64,000 nt of DNA from contig NZ_AUHB01000001.1 in the NCBI RefSeq assembly GCF_000422965.1, positions 310,001 through 374,000 on the forward strand, read 5' to 3'. Of this stretch, positions 1 through 9,029 are shown piece after piece. A program made the translations under genes and the position numbers. The notes beneath the pieces were generated by a model. It was not told the DNA's origin, ran no database searches, and saw only the letters and a program-made list of their open reading frames with translations. Source of the DNA: Pleomorphomonas oryzae DSM 16300. Its GTDB lineage: Bacteria > Pseudomonadota > Alphaproteobacteria > Rhizobiales > Pleomorphomonadaceae. Positions within the stretch are counted from its first letter, which is position 1; every line of letters begins with the position of its first letter.

Positions 1-4
1 CCCT

Positions 5-928
5 TTGGCTGAGAGACCCGATGGCTTGGTGTGCCCCAACGGACACCTATTTGCATTCGTGCCCGGCACAGACGTTCCTATGTTCGTCTGTGAACCTGAA
101 GGCGCCAACGAGTATTCTCGAGAGAACGCCGCCGAGGTTCATGACAACGCGCTTCGCTGGGTGTTCAAAACCTTCCAGACCACCGAGGAAGACCTGCGCG
201 AACGGCTCATCGCTCGCATCGGCCTGAAGAAGGGCCAGCGCGTGCTGATAACAGGTGCGGGCGCGGGCAATGACCTGCCTTACCTTGTGCGTGCGCTCGG
301 GGGCGAGGGAGACATTTATGCGCAGGACATCGCTAAGGAGATGCTTCTGGCGGGTGTGTCGCGTTACAAGGCTGAGTTGGCAGCCTCGGGCGTAAGTCTC
401 CACTTTTCGGTGAGCGACGCCACAAATCTTCCCTTCGCAGATGGCTTCTTCGATGCGGCCTACCACTTTGGTGGCATCAACCTCTTTCCTGACATCGCCA
501 CCGGTATTGCCGAAATGAACCGTGTGGTTAAAGCTGGCGGGAATATCGTTATCGGTGACGAGGGCCTAGCTCCTTGGCTGGTGAAAACCGAGTTGGGCCG
601 CATGCTGATCAACAACAACGGCCTCTACGCCTGCAGCGCGCCGCTTGAGGCCTTGCCGGCGACGGCGCGGTCCGTGAAGTTGAGTTGGGAACTGAGCAAC
701 TGCTTCTATGTCATCGAGTTCCAGGCAAGCACCGAACCACTACCAGTCAATATCGACATACCCCATCTGGGCAAGCGTGGCGGCACCATCCGAAGCCGCT
801 ATTGGGGCCGTTTGGAAGGGGTAGACCCTATTTTGCGCGACCGGATTTACGAGGAAGCAGAGCGACGCGGAATGAGCCGCGTGGCCTTCCTCGAGTCAGC
901 ACTTCGCGCGTCACTGGGCAAGGACTGA
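5..928 (+). CDS. SAM-dependent methyltransferase, 5' end probably cut by the window
   Basis: Class I methyltransferase. The glycine-rich SAM-binding motif ITGAGAGND lies at about residues 82-90, followed by the acidic loop YAQDI at about 105-109. An N-terminal CPNGH segment resembles the small metal-binding or ribbon lead of many sugar-cluster methyltransferases. The first in-frame start visible is a TTG at position 5, so the real start may lie left of the window. The frame ends 7 nt before the beta-propeller gene, and it is the first visible gene of a tightly spaced eight-gene operon. The acceptor is unknown; a sugar or acyl group of a surface polysaccharide is the inference from context. 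Family is sure, substrate is not. Confidence 0.75.
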   Translation: MAERPDGLVCPNGHLFAFVPGTDVPMFVCEPEGANEYSRENAAEVHDNALRWVFKTFQTTEEDLRERLIARIGLKKGQRVLITGAGAGNDLPYLVRALGGEGDIYAQDIAKEMLLAGVSRYKAELAASGVSLHFSVSDATNLPFADGFFDAAYHFGGINLFPDIATGIAEMNRVVKAGGNIVIGDEGLAPWLVKTELGRMLINNNGLYACSAPLEALPATARSVKLSWELSNCFYVIEFQASTEPLPVNIDIPHLGKRGGTIRSRYWGRLEGVDPILRDRIYEEAERRGMSRVAFLESALRASLGKD

Positions 929-935
929 GTTAGGT

Positions 936-1895
936 ATGTCACCGCTGAAATCCTTTATCACCCACAAGCAACCGTTTCCGTGGCGGAAGAAGGGGTTAGT
1001 CTTCGAGCCAGAAAAAGATGGTTTCTCTCACGGATCGCACCCTTGCGCGATCCATATCGAAGGTGATCGTTACGTCGTGGCGTTCACGCGCCGAGACGAT
1101 CGTCAACGATCCCATATCTTTCTCTCAAACGCTCTGGTTTCTAGTGGAAGAATGGAGCTTCTTGGGACGCCTAAGCTCGCCCTGTTGCCGGGTGCCCCTT
1201 GCCACTTTGATTGCGACGGTGTCATTAGCGTCTGCTTTATCAAGCACAGTGGTACCATCTACCTCTATTACGTGGGCTGGCAAAATCTGCCGGAGGGGCT
1301 GTGGATCTGTGATACTGGACGAGCAAAGCTAGATGAGGACGCGCTTACGCTCAAGCGTGAGTTCCAAGGTCCTGTGCTTGGCCGCGACAAGAACAATCCG
1401 TTGTTCGCAGCAGCCACAGCTTTTCATGTTTCGGGCGACTTCTGGCAAACATGGTACAATTCCGGCATTCGTTGGGAGAAGACAGAGCAAGGGTGGAAAC
1501 ATTACTACGGCATCCATTATGCACATTCGCACAATGGCGTGGACTGGACTTGCCATCCTGGCATGTGTCTGCCGTTTTCCGACGAATACGAGTACGCTTT
1601 CGGTCGCCCCAGCGTGATTCATTGCGAAGATACTTATTTCATGTGGTATGCGCACCGCGCAACCAGGACCACCGATACCTATCGCATTGGCTTTGCTTCG
1701 TCCGTTGACGGCCGTCACTGGGAGCGCAACGATCCGCTCGCGGGTATTGACGTCTCTCCCTTCGGCTGGGACAGCGAGATGATTTGCTATCCCTGCGTTT
1801 TCGAGCACCAGGGTCGGATTTATATGCTCTATAATGGCAACGGTTATGGCAAAACTGGCTTTGGACTAGCGGTCCTCGAGGAAGATAGTGAATGA
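936..1895 (+). CDS. Five-bladed beta-propeller (glycosidase-like) protein
   Basis: 319 residues without a signal peptide or membrane segment. Repeated blade-like segments (YLYYVGWQN, GIHYAHSHNGVDW, TYFMWYAHRA, RIGFASSVDGRHWER, IYMLYNGNGYG) are characteristic of the GH43/GH32/GH68-like five-bladed propeller fold, including the 'hydrolase-like' members found in polysaccharide and glycolipid clusters. Start ATG 936 follows a weak AGG. The end overlaps the next gene by 4 nt (ATGA), so the two are translationally coupled. I cannot place the catalytic acid residues with confidence, so it may be a hydrolase, a transferase or a binding protein. Because it appears cytoplasmic and sits in a biosynthetic operon, a transferase or editing role is as likely as glycan degradation. 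Confidence 0.65.
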   Translation: MSPLKSFITHKQPFPWRKKGLVFEPEKDGFSHGSHPCAIHIEGDRYVVAFTRRDDRQRSHIFLSNALVSSGRMELLGTPKLALLPGAPCHFDCDGVISVCFIKHSGTIYLYYVGWQNLPEGLWICDTGRAKLDEDALTLKREFQGPVLGRDKNNPLFAAATAFHVSGDFWQTWYNSGIRWEKTEQGWKHYYGIHYAHSHNGVDWTCHPGMCLPFSDEYEYAFGRPSVIHCEDTYFMWYAHRATRTTDTYRIGFASSVDGRHWERNDPLAGIDVSPFGWDSEMICYPCVFEHQGRIYMLYNGNGYGKTGFGLAVLEEDSE

Positions 1896-2566
1896 GTCAG
1901 AAAGTTATTCTCGCAGGCAATGCGATCACCGCAGAGATTATATCCGCCTATCTTCGCCAAGACGCTCGATTCGAGGTGGAGGGCTTCGTCGTTGATGATG
2001 AGTTCGTAACGAAAGGGAGCATCGAGGGATACCGTACGGTCGGCCTGTCTGAGGTTGTAAGAGCATTCGCGCCGGATACCCACCGGGTGATCATGGCAAT
2101 GGGTTACAACAACCTGAATCGTACTCGCGAAACTTTATTTGAGCGCCTCAAGGCCGCAGGCTACGGCATAGAGACTTACATTCATCCCGACGCACGGATC
2201 TATACTAACCAGGCCTTGGGTGAAGGCAGCGTGGTCCTTCCTGGCGCGGTCATAGAACCGCACGCGCGCGTTGGTGCTAACACAATGGTATGGAGCAACG
2301 TAACGCTGGCCCACCACAGTAGCGTGGGCGACCATTGCTGGGTCGCCGCAGGTACCGCGGTGTCTGGACAGGCCAAAGTTTTGCGCAACACCTTCCTAGG
2401 GGTAAGTTGCACAGTGGTCAACGCCGTTACCGTGGAGGAGTATAACGTTATCGGAGCTAGCGCTTTGATATCACGCGATACCAAACCTTACTCCGTCCAC
2501 TTGGCGCGCTCGGCTGAGCCCTTCCGCTACTCGTCGGAAGACTACATAAAGCACTTTGGAATTTGA
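1892..2566 (+). CDS. NeuD/PglD-like sugar O/N-acyltransferase (left-handed beta helix)
   Basis: The N-terminal part (about residues 1-75, KVILAGNAITAEIISAYL) is the Rossmann-like PglD_N/NeuD domain that binds the sugar nucleotide. From about residue 98 onwards hexapeptide repeats (GEGSVVLPGAVIEPHARVG and following) build a left-handed beta helix. The HH pair at residues 141-142 matches the active-site histidine of PglD. Members acetylate amino sugars or sialic acids using acetyl-CoA; with an ACP gene directly downstream, an acyl-ACP donor is possible. It overlaps the upstream gene by 4 nt and ends 2 nt before the ACP start. Family assignment is firm; the exact sugar and donor are not known. 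Confidence 0.8.
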   Translation: MSQKVILAGNAITAEIISAYLRQDARFEVEGFVVDDEFVTKGSIEGYRTVGLSEVVRAFAPDTHRVIMAMGYNNLNRTRETLFERLKAAGYGIETYIHPDARIYTNQALGEGSVVLPGAVIEPHARVGANTMVWSNVTLAHHSSVGDHCWVAAGTAVSGQAKVLRNTFLGVSCTVVNAVTVEEYNVIGASALISRDTKPYSVHLARSAEPFRYSSEDYIKHFGI

Positions 2567-2568
2567 GA

Positions 2569-2808
2569 ATGAATCAAAAACTGGCGGAACTTCTCGCGGA
2601 GGTCTTTGGGCTGCGCGCGGCTGAAATACACCCGGAACTGCAACAGTACGACGTCGGCACTTGGGATTCCCTCAAACAGATGGATTTGGTGCTATCCTTG
2701 GAGCGAGGGTACGGTATCGCATTGGAGATACCAGACATCCTGCGCATGAAGTCTGTCGGCGAAATCATGGCCGTTCTCAAAGATAAGGGGGTGGATCTTG
2801 AACGTTAA
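2569..2808 (+). CDS. Stand-alone acyl carrier protein
   Basis: 79 residues, the usual size for an ACP. The phosphopantetheine attachment serine is Ser34 in the sequence TWDSLKQMDL, in place of the fatty-acid-synthesis DSLDTVEL type. This, together with the operon, points to a dedicated secondary-metabolism or glycan-modification carrier rather than the housekeeping AcpP. A TTG at 2563 would add two residues, but ATG 2569 just after the upstream stop is preferred. The last 11 nt overlap the SDR gene. It probably carries the residue loaded by the adenylating enzyme at 4340-5896 or an acyl chain reduced by the SDR at 2798-3538. Confidence 0.85.
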   Translation: MNQKLAELLAEVFGLRAAEIHPELQQYDVGTWDSLKQMDLVLSLERGYGIALEIPDILRMKSVGEIMAVLKDKGVDLER

Positions 2809-3538
2809 GGGCGCAGTTGCCTTGGTTACCGGCGGGGCGCAGGGGCTTGGGCTGGCCATTGCCTGTCGGCTGATGAACGAAAGTGCTACCGTGGTGGTAG
2901 CCGACCGCAATGCCGAGGCACTCAATACCCTGCCTCAGGGGTTGGAAGGCGTGGTTATGGATGTCACTGAGCCCGAGCAGGTCAAAGCGGAGGTAACCGG
3001 CATCGTAGATCGCCATGGGCGCGTGGACATCCTAGTCAACAATGCGGGTGTTATCGTCAGCGAGCCATTTGTTAATGTAATGAACCCATCGGGAATCATG
3101 CACGACTATGGCCGATTTCGCGACTCGCTCAGGATAAACCTCGACTCGGTGTTTATCGTCACTGCTGCCGTCGTCGAACATATGGTCAAGCACCGTACCA
3201 AGGGCGCTATTGTCAATATCAGTTCTATCAGCGCTTACGGCAACGAAGGCCAGACGTCCTACTCAGCAGCCAAGGCAGGCGTCAATGCCATGACAGTTAC
3301 TTGGTCCAAGGAACTTGGCCGGTTAGGCATCCGGGCCAACGCAGTGGCGCCGGGCTTCATCGCTACCGAATCCACACGCCACGCATTGAGCGAGACTGTA
3401 CTCAAGCACATCCAGAACAACACGCCGCTACGCCGGCTTGGCCAAGCCGACGAGGTGGCGCAGGCAGTGATCGCCCTAGTCACAAACGACTTCATTAACG
3501 GCACGGTGCTTGAAGTCAATGGCGGCCTTACGATCTGA
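2798..3538 (+). CDS. SDR-family 3-oxoacyl-ACP reductase-like oxidoreductase
   Basis: Classical short-chain dehydrogenase of 246 residues. It shows the cofactor motif TGGAQGLG (residues 11-18), NNAG (81-84), and a catalytic Ser143/Tyr155/Lys159 set in ISSISAYGNEGQTSYSAAK. The C-terminal VLEVNGGLTI is typical of FabG-like enzymes. It starts at TTG 2798 inside the ACP gene with GGGGG upstream, so it is translationally coupled to the carrier, which supports an ACP-bound substrate. Predicted reaction: NAD(P)H-dependent reduction of a keto group on a carrier-bound or sugar-bound intermediate. It could instead act on a free sugar nucleotide. Confidence 0.8.
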   Translation: MNVKGAVALVTGGAQGLGLAIACRLMNESATVVVADRNAEALNTLPQGLEGVVMDVTEPEQVKAEVTGIVDRHGRVDILVNNAGVIVSEPFVNVMNPSGIMHDYGRFRDSLRINLDSVFIVTAAVVEHMVKHRTKGAIVNISSISAYGNEGQTSYSAAKAGVNAMTVTWSKELGRLGIRANAVAPGFIATESTRHALSETVLKHIQNNTPLRRLGQADEVAQAVIALVTNDFINGTVLEVNGGLTI

Positions 3539-3539
3539 T

Positions 3540-4325
3540 ATGGTACGGCTCCCCCCCTCGCAGTACCCCGTTGCGCATGCCATCTACCGCGATCACTGTG
3601 CGTACTTCCCACTGATCGCGGCGGTGCTGGGCGGTGAGCAGAACGGCGTGATCTACGCGGATCGCGAAAAGAACGCGACCCAGTTCTACGTCGAGCATGC
3701 CTTTGGATTTGCGCAGGTTTTCGGTGCGCCCGTACCGGCATTCGAGCGAGCCTTGCAGCGTTACCTGCTGGTCGACAAGGCTTTTTCATCCACCAAGGCG
3801 CGGCTCTACACCCCTTACTGCCCAAGCTTCCTTCTGACCGGCGATTGCGATGGCATGCGTTCCTGGCGCCAGCACTTTCAGCTGGACGCCGCTCGCGCAG
3901 GAACAATTGGCAATTCACTGGATGCGCCTGTGAAAGGCCTGACGCTGATCGACGCCAATGCAACCCATGTGGATCTGATCGAGAATAGTTTCGGTGTGAT
4001 AGGCCGGTTCTGGCGTACCCCTGACGATTTTATACATCATTCGAACGCGGTATTGGCCATGATAGAAGGGCAGGCCGTCGGCTTGTGCTACGCCGCCGCA
4101 GTGGCGGGCGGCAGAGCTGAGATCGACGTGTTGACGCTTCCAGCCTATCGGCAACTCGGTGTGGCCAGGGCTGTCGTCCGTTCCTTCAATCAGCGTTGCC
4201 TCGCGCGGAATGTGCTGCCGTTATGGGACTGTTTTACCAACAACATTGCTTCCATGGCGCTATGTCGTTCGGCGGGCTTCATGCCTCTGGATGATTCCTA
4301 TCCTTTCTTCACCATCAGCCGGTAA
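3540..4325 (+). CDS. GNAT-family N-acetyltransferase
   Basis: The C-terminal half carries the GNAT acyl-CoA-binding region: AEIDVLTLPAYRQLGVARAVV has the Q/R-x-x-G-x-A loop, followed by a CFTNNIASMALCRSAGF segment typical of the last strands of the fold. The N-terminal part (about 130 residues) is extra and shows no recognised motif. ATG 3540 begins right after the SDR stop; ATG 3519 and TTG 3510 are in-frame alternatives that overlap the SDR gene. In this operon it could acylate an amino group on the sugar or on the carrier-bound amino acid. The family is clear; the substrate is inference. Confidence 0.7.
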   Translation: MVRLPPSQYPVAHAIYRDHCAYFPLIAAVLGGEQNGVIYADREKNATQFYVEHAFGFAQVFGAPVPAFERALQRYLLVDKAFSSTKARLYTPYCPSFLLTGDCDGMRSWRQHFQLDAARAGTIGNSLDAPVKGLTLIDANATHVDLIENSFGVIGRFWRTPDDFIHHSNAVLAMIEGQAVGLCYAAAVAGGRAEIDVLTLPAYRQLGVARAVVRSFNQRCLARNVLPLWDCFTNNIASMALCRSAGFMPLDDSYPFFTISR

Positions 4326-4339
4326 AGCTACAGGAAAAC

Positions 4340-5896
4340 ATGTGTACGACCCTGCACCACTATAACCTAGCCCACCTTTTCGACGAAGTGCTGGCGACTC
4401 ACGCCGCACGGCCAGCGCTTCGTTATGCAGGCGACGAACATACCTACAGCCAGCTCGGTGGCTGGACCGATTCTCTGGCTCAACTGCTGATGGACAAGGG
4501 ACTGAAGCGTGGCGACGTCATTGCCATCGGCCATGACAAGCATGCGCTCTCCTACGCGCTCATGCTCGCTGCATTGCGCTTGGGTGTGGCTTACGCCAAC
4601 ATAGACATGGCTTCACCGATTGCACGTACCAGCCGTATCCTGCAGGTCAGCGCCCCCAAGCTGCTCTTTTATGATAACCCAGTCTACCAGAGCACTATGA
4701 ACGAACTGGCGACGGCCCAAGGCTGCGAACTGCTGCTACTTGACCCCACTTTACTGCCGAAGGCTAGCGCGGTCGATCGGGTGCGCCAGCGCCGGTGTTC
4801 GAGCTTAGTGGACGGATCCACCATTGCCTACATCATGTTCACATCGGGCTCCACTGGAGTACCCAAAGGTGTGGCCGTAACGCACCAGAACGTCTTGCAT
4901 TTTATCGCCTGGGGACGCGAGCGCTTCGGCATCACCGAACGGGATAACTTCGCCAATTTGAGCCCGATGTACTTCGACAACTCGGTGTTTGATTTCTACG
5001 TTGGTCTTTTCTGCGGTGCTTCGCTGAGTCCTATCCACCGTAGCCTGCTCGCCAAACCCTACGAGTTGGTGCCGTACATAAGCGCACAAGCCTGTACCAT
5101 CTGGTTCTCAGTCCCCTCGGCGCTTATGTATCTGATGGCTGTTAAGGCCATCGGGCCAGGCACCTTGTCGCATTTACGCGCCATCGTCTTCGGCGGCGAG
5201 GGCTACCCCAAGGTGGAACTGAAGAAGCTTTACGACAGATTCTCTGGGCAAGCCACTCTGGTAAACGTCTATGGTCCTACTGAATGCACTTGCATCTGCA
5301 GTGCCCATACCCTGAATGCGGACGACTTCACCGATCTTGAGGGACTTCCCACGCTGGGGTACCTAAATCCCAATTTCGACCATCGCATTCTCGACGAAGA
5401 CAACCGTGATGCCTTAGAGGGCGAGCTTTGCCTGATTGGCCCCAACGTGGCGGCGGGCTACTTCAACGACATGGAGCGCACGGCCACATCATTCCACACT
5501 ATTACTGATATAGACCGCTTTATGAAGCGCATGTACCGCACCGGGGACCTCGTAAAAGAAGTGGATGGCAGGCTTCACTTCGTTGGTCGCAAGGACAATC
5601 AGATCAAGCATATGGGTTACCGCATTGAACTTGAGGAAATTGAGAACGCTTTGGTGAGACTGTCGCAGGTGAATCAGGCTGCCGTAGTTTACGAGCGAAG
5701 CCAAGCCGCCTACGGTAAACTGGTGGCATTTGTCGCCTGCACTACCGAGGTGGATGACAGGGCGCTGCTACAGGAGCTCAGGCAACTGGTGCCCGACTAC
5801 ATGGTTCCTGCCAAGCTCATCGTAATGTCCAATCTGCCTAAGAATGCCAATGGGAAAGTTGACCGGCAGCATTTACACGCCCTGCTGGATCGCTGA
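4340..5896 (+). CDS. Stand-alone amino-acid adenylating enzyme (NRPS A-domain / DltA type)
   Basis: 518-residue ANL-superfamily enzyme. The A3 ATP-binding loop FTSGSTGVPKG is at residues 167-177, A4 is FDNSVFDF with Asp213 in the position that salt-bridges the substrate alpha-amino group in amino-acid A-domains, A5 is NVYGPTE, A7 is YRTGDLV, A8 is FVGRKDNQIKHMGYRIELEE, and A10 is NANGKVDR with the catalytic lysine near residue 506. It has no condensation, thiolation or thioesterase domain, so it must load a separate carrier, most simply the ACP at 2569-2808. It starts at ATG 4340, 14 nt after the GNAT. It is expected to activate an amino acid with ATP; which one cannot be read reliably. Confidence 0.85.
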   Translation: MCTTLHHYNLAHLFDEVLATHAARPALRYAGDEHTYSQLGGWTDSLAQLLMDKGLKRGDVIAIGHDKHALSYALMLAALRLGVAYANIDMASPIARTSRILQVSAPKLLFYDNPVYQSTMNELATAQGCELLLLDPTLLPKASAVDRVRQRRCSSLVDGSTIAYIMFTSGSTGVPKGVAVTHQNVLHFIAWGRERFGITERDNFANLSPMYFDNSVFDFYVGLFCGASLSPIHRSLLAKPYELVPYISAQACTIWFSVPSALMYLMAVKAIGPGTLSHLRAIVFGGEGYPKVELKKLYDRFSGQATLVNVYGPTECTCICSAHTLNADDFTDLEGLPTLGYLNPNFDHRILDEDNRDALEGELCLIGPNVAAGYFNDMERTATSFHTITDIDRFMKRMYRTGDLVKEVDGRLHFVGRKDNQIKHMGYRIELEEIENALVRLSQVNQAAVVYERSQAAYGKLVAFVACTTEVDDRALLQELRQLVPDYMVPAKLIVMSNLPKNANGKVDRQHLHALLDR

Positions 5897-5897
5897 A

Positions 5898-6299
5898 ATG
5901 AGGATTAATATCACTTTTACTAATACATTCGGGCAAATAGTTCGCTATGGCGTGGTCGGAGTTCTAAACAATCTTCTTGGTTACCTTATCTATCTCTTAG
6001 TTACCTGGCTCTGGCTTGATCCCAAGACGGTGGTGGCGCTGATGTATCCGATTGGCGCTACGACTGCCTACTTTGGGCATGCCAGATATTCGTTTTCATA
6101 TAGCGGGCGCGCCTCACAAGGTATCGTCAGATATATTGTCGCCCACTTGATTGGCTATGTTTCCAGTATCGGCATGCTATTTGTTTTTTCAGATTGTCTG
6201 GGATTTCCGCATCAATTAGTTCAGGCGGTCTCCATCTTCGTGGTAGCTGGAATTCTTTACATCCTATTCCGCTATTATGTATTTCCTCAACGGCGCTAG
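5898..6299 (+). CDS. GtrA-family membrane protein
   Basis: 133 residues with four hydrophobic helices, matching the GtrA family (putative translocases of lipid-linked sugars, acting with GtrB-type glycosyltransferases). The N-terminal FGQIVRYGVVGVLNNLLGYLI is the signature start of the family and FRYYVF the usual C-terminal end. ATG 5898 follows the adenylating enzyme stop by one base; an upstream in-frame ATG at 5844 lies inside that gene and is less likely. It probably flips an undecaprenyl-phosphate sugar across the inner membrane for addition to a surface glycan. No GtrB-type cytoplasmic transferase gene is in the window. Confidence 0.8.
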   Translation: MRINITFTNTFGQIVRYGVVGVLNNLLGYLIYLLVTWLWLDPKTVVALMYPIGATTAYFGHARYSFSYSGRASQGIVRYIVAHLIGYVSSIGMLFVFSDCLGFPHQLVQAVSIFVVAGILYILFRYYVFPQRR

Positions 6300-6454
6300 C
6301 TGCTCTACGCCTGCCATGAGGGTATGATCCCTCCTGTCATATTCAAAAGATCTTCCCCGCAACTGTCCGGCGAGATACGCGAATCAGTAATCTGCGTCGA
6401 AGCGAATCCTGAATGTAGGGGCGGATTGTTAAATGGCAGCAGAAATTGATAGTT

Positions 6455-7147
6455 TCATTTCAGGTATTTCATGTACTGTTTTGTATCTTTCCCGCAATTG
6501 AAGAGCAAATCTAGAATCGTGACGCCGTGAACGAACTCACCCCAAAGTTGCTTGTATTCAGGATAACCGGCGTAGTCGAACCAAGTAAGCTTTACCCCTT
6601 GATCTCTGAAAACTCTCTCATCCACGTAATCTTTTGCTGCGGGGCCGGATACGTATTCGCCCCCCCCTGCCTGAGTGCATAGGGCCGCGAGGCGCTCTGT
6701 TTTCCCCTCGACCAACTCGTAGTCCCAAGAGTTCGATATTTGGGTTGTTATCGATAGCGCGCGGCAAATGGCCTCAATGAAGCGTCGGTTGAGCTGTGAG
6801 AGAAGAAGAGGCGGTTCGTCCAGGTAAAGCGGCTCCAACCACGCCGCTACCTCACTGAAGTAGGGCGCCTTACGATAAGCCTGAACAAGACTCCTCCAAT
6901 GGGCTTGCCCCCATTCGGGATCCTCGATTTCAGTTTCACGGATCTTTTGAAAGTATCTGCCTTTTACGCGAACGGGAATTGTGAGCCATTGAACCCCCTG
7001 GGGGGTTTTGATTTGGTTTCGGTTTCGCCAATCGCGCCTCGTGTATTGCATATCATCATAGAGTATAAACTCATCCACGGCGGCTATCATGTCAAAATAC
7101 CCCTTCCAGGGGATATAGTTTGACTGTACGATCGCGACCTTCTTCAT
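6455..7147 (-). CDS. WbqC-family protein, putative aminoacyl (glycyl?) transferase
   Basis: 230 residues that match the WbqC family from the first residues ([20 protein letters not shown]) through [14 protein letters not shown]. The family is found in O-antigen clusters; from memory, one member has been proposed to transfer glycine to the polysaccharide, which is not biochemically settled. It lies 4 nt downstream of the large membrane protein gene, so the two form a minus-strand operon facing the plus-strand cluster. With an amino-acid adenylating enzyme and a carrier protein next door, an aminoacyl-transfer role fits well. Family call is firm; function is inference. Confidence 0.8.
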   Translation of the reverse strand: MKKVAIVQSNYIPWKGYFDMIAAVDEFILYDDMQYTRRDWRNRNQIKTPQGVQWLTIPVRVKGRYFQKIRETEIEDPEWGQAHWRSLVQAYRKAPYFSEVAAWLEPLYLDEPPLLLSQLNRRFIEAICRALSITTQISNSWDYELVEGKTERLAALCTQAGGGEYVSGPAAKDYVDERVFRDQGVKLTWFDYAGYPEYKQLWGEFVHGVTILDLLFNCGKDTKQYMKYLK

Positions 7148-7151
7148 TGTA

Positions 7152-9029
7152 CTACGTTCCAGATCTCAAGGATCGACATGATTCTAACACTTCGGCAGAG
7201 CGGATCGGCTCATATAATTCCTGTGTTCGCCGACCGTCAAATCCTCCAATCCCCTCTGCCGCTTGCCAAGTACCCACTCTTCTGTAATTACCGGGAAAGG
7301 CAGCCCCCAAAGCCGGCATAACCTCAGTCGGAATACTATTAGGTCCGTCCGGCTCAAATAGCACCCAGGCTACGGCGATCTTTTCGCAGGAAACGCGTTT
7401 CAACGCAGCCTCGGCTAGCGCCAAGCTGCCGGGGTAGCCACCTATGGTCCATGCTTGACCAATGCTTTCTGCCCCGAGAGCGTAAAGAACGCCAGGAGAC
7501 CGCCCGGATAGATCTATAAGGGGAGTGTGAGGCCTAAACCCCCCGCTCCGCGCAACCGCCTTGGCGTCAGCAAGATAAGCTGCAAAAGTGGGCGATAGAA
7601 TCAGGTTGGATCGCTGCGTGCCGATTTCCACGACGCTTTCATTGAGCCTCAGCGGCTGATCCTGACGCTGAGGTTGCTCCAGCCCCCTATTCAGAAGAAC
7701 TGCCGTGGTCGCCTGAGTGGCAAGCGTGAGAGGCAACATGAATGACAGGGTCAAGCGCTCACGCATAACCGGGCCAAGCAATGTCATTCCAGAAAGTAAC
7801 CAGAAAATTCCCACCCAAACCGCGTTCTGCCAGTAATTTCTATTTGTTCCGAAAGCATATATATAGGGAATAACTACAAATAAAACAGCCATCGCCCAGT
7901 GTGGTGTCGATAGGGACTTCAATGGAGACAGTTTCCCGAGAAGCAATCCAGTAAAAGCTGCGGGCAATGCTACTCCAAGAATAAGTATCCCCTCGTATTC
8001 TCCAAGTCCCGTAGTCTTATGGACCATACCCAGCGCCAATACCGCGGTTACTGCAAGAAAAATAGCAGACAAAATAAACGAAGTAATTGCCGCACCGGGC
8101 CTCCTAGATGACGCCCAAATCATCGCCAACGAGACGATCACCAGCATAAGCAATATAGCCCGCTTACCCGGGGTTCGCAGCCGGAAGCTATCAATACGCA
8201 GCATTTGGCTAACGGTGTGCCCTCCTCCCATCATCCGTCCAGCATCCACTCCAAGGAATATCCGCTCTACGAAACCGGATACTGACCCGTCGATGAGTAA
8301 GGCACTAAGCAGAAGTAATCCAACCGCCGTTGCTAGGGTAAGCAGAAATGGCCGAAACGAGAACTTACGCGACGCCACAAGAAAGACGAGGACCACGATA
8401 CCTAAGGCACTTGCTGTACTTGGCTTGGCCATAAAAGTCAGCCAGCCGCCCAGACCAATAATTCCCCACCCGAAAAGGCTCTTTATACCGCAATTCCTTT
8501 CTGCCCAAATCAAACCAATGCATGTCACCAAAAGCGATTGAAATGCTAGCCCATTATAATTCGGAGTAGGAAGCCAAGTATTTAGTATGACAATAGTACT
8601 TGTGCCTATACCTGCAGCAACGGTATTTAGAACCAATCGGCTTTCACGCACCTCTGGGGCGAGAGAAACCAAAAAAACACAAACCAGAACCCACCCAAGC
8701 CCGAAATTGATCAGTATGTTTGCCTGCCGAAGCTCCGCTATGTTTCCACCCAAAGCGACATAAAGCGGGTGGTAAATAAAACCGAACTGTGATGCCGATA
8801 TGTCATAGAGAAACGGGTTCGACAGCCAAACCAAATAAAAACCTTCGTCAGTAAAATCGATTCCATAAGAGCAATATTTCATCGCCCAGATCAAAACTGT
8901 GGCCGTCCCGATTATTGATAGGGCAGTCGTCACCCGCGGTAACACTAACATCACGAGACTGGCGGTTTCTCTCTGGACCACTTTAGGCAACTCATTCAGC
9001 GACTCAAAAACAGACGCCACCTTAGCCAA
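7152..9029 (-). CDS. Large polytopic membrane protein, GT-C glycosyltransferase-like
   Basis: 625 residues with about eleven to thirteen hydrophobic segments. After the first membrane helix comes the sequence [18 protein letters not shown], an acidic motif (D-x-x-D-E-G-x-Y) in the first extracytoplasmic loop as seen in GT-C enzymes that use polyprenyl-phosphate sugars. The last about 150 residues (from [19 protein letters not shown]) form a soluble C-terminal domain likely in the periplasm. It is translated just before the WbqC-family gene. I infer a periplasmic glycosyltransferase that works with GtrA-type flipped donors; a polymerase or other O-unit membrane enzyme remains possible. Confidence 0.55.
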   Translation of the reverse strand: MAKVASVFESLNELPKVVQRETASLVMLVLPRVTTALSIIGTATVLIWAMKYCSYGIDFTDEGFYLVWLSNPFLYDISASQFGFIYHPLYVALGGNIAELRQANILINFGLGWVLVCVFLVSLAPEVRESRLVLNTVAAGIGTSTIVILNTWLPTPNYNGLAFQSLLVTCIGLIWAERNCGIKSLFGWGIIGLGGWLTFMAKPSTASALGIVVLVFLVASRKFSFRPFLLTLATAVGLLLLSALLIDGSVSGFVERIFLGVDAGRMMGGGHTVSQMLRIDSFRLRTPGKRAILLMLVIVSLAMIWASSRRPGAAITSFILSAIFLAVTAVLALGMVHKTTGLGEYEGILILGVALPAAFTGLLLGKLSPLKSLSTPHWAMAVLFVVIPYIYAFGTNRNYWQNAVWVGIFWLLSGMTLLGPVMRERLTLSFMLPLTLATQATTAVLLNRGLEQPQRQDQPLRLNESVVEIGTQRSNLILSPTFAAYLADAKAVARSGGFRPHTPLIDLSGRSPGVLYALGAESIGQAWTIGGYPGSLALAEAALKRVSCEKIAVAWVLFEPDGPNSIPTEVMPALGAAFPGNYRRVGTWQAAEGIGGFDGRRTQELYEPIRSAEVLESCRSLRSGT

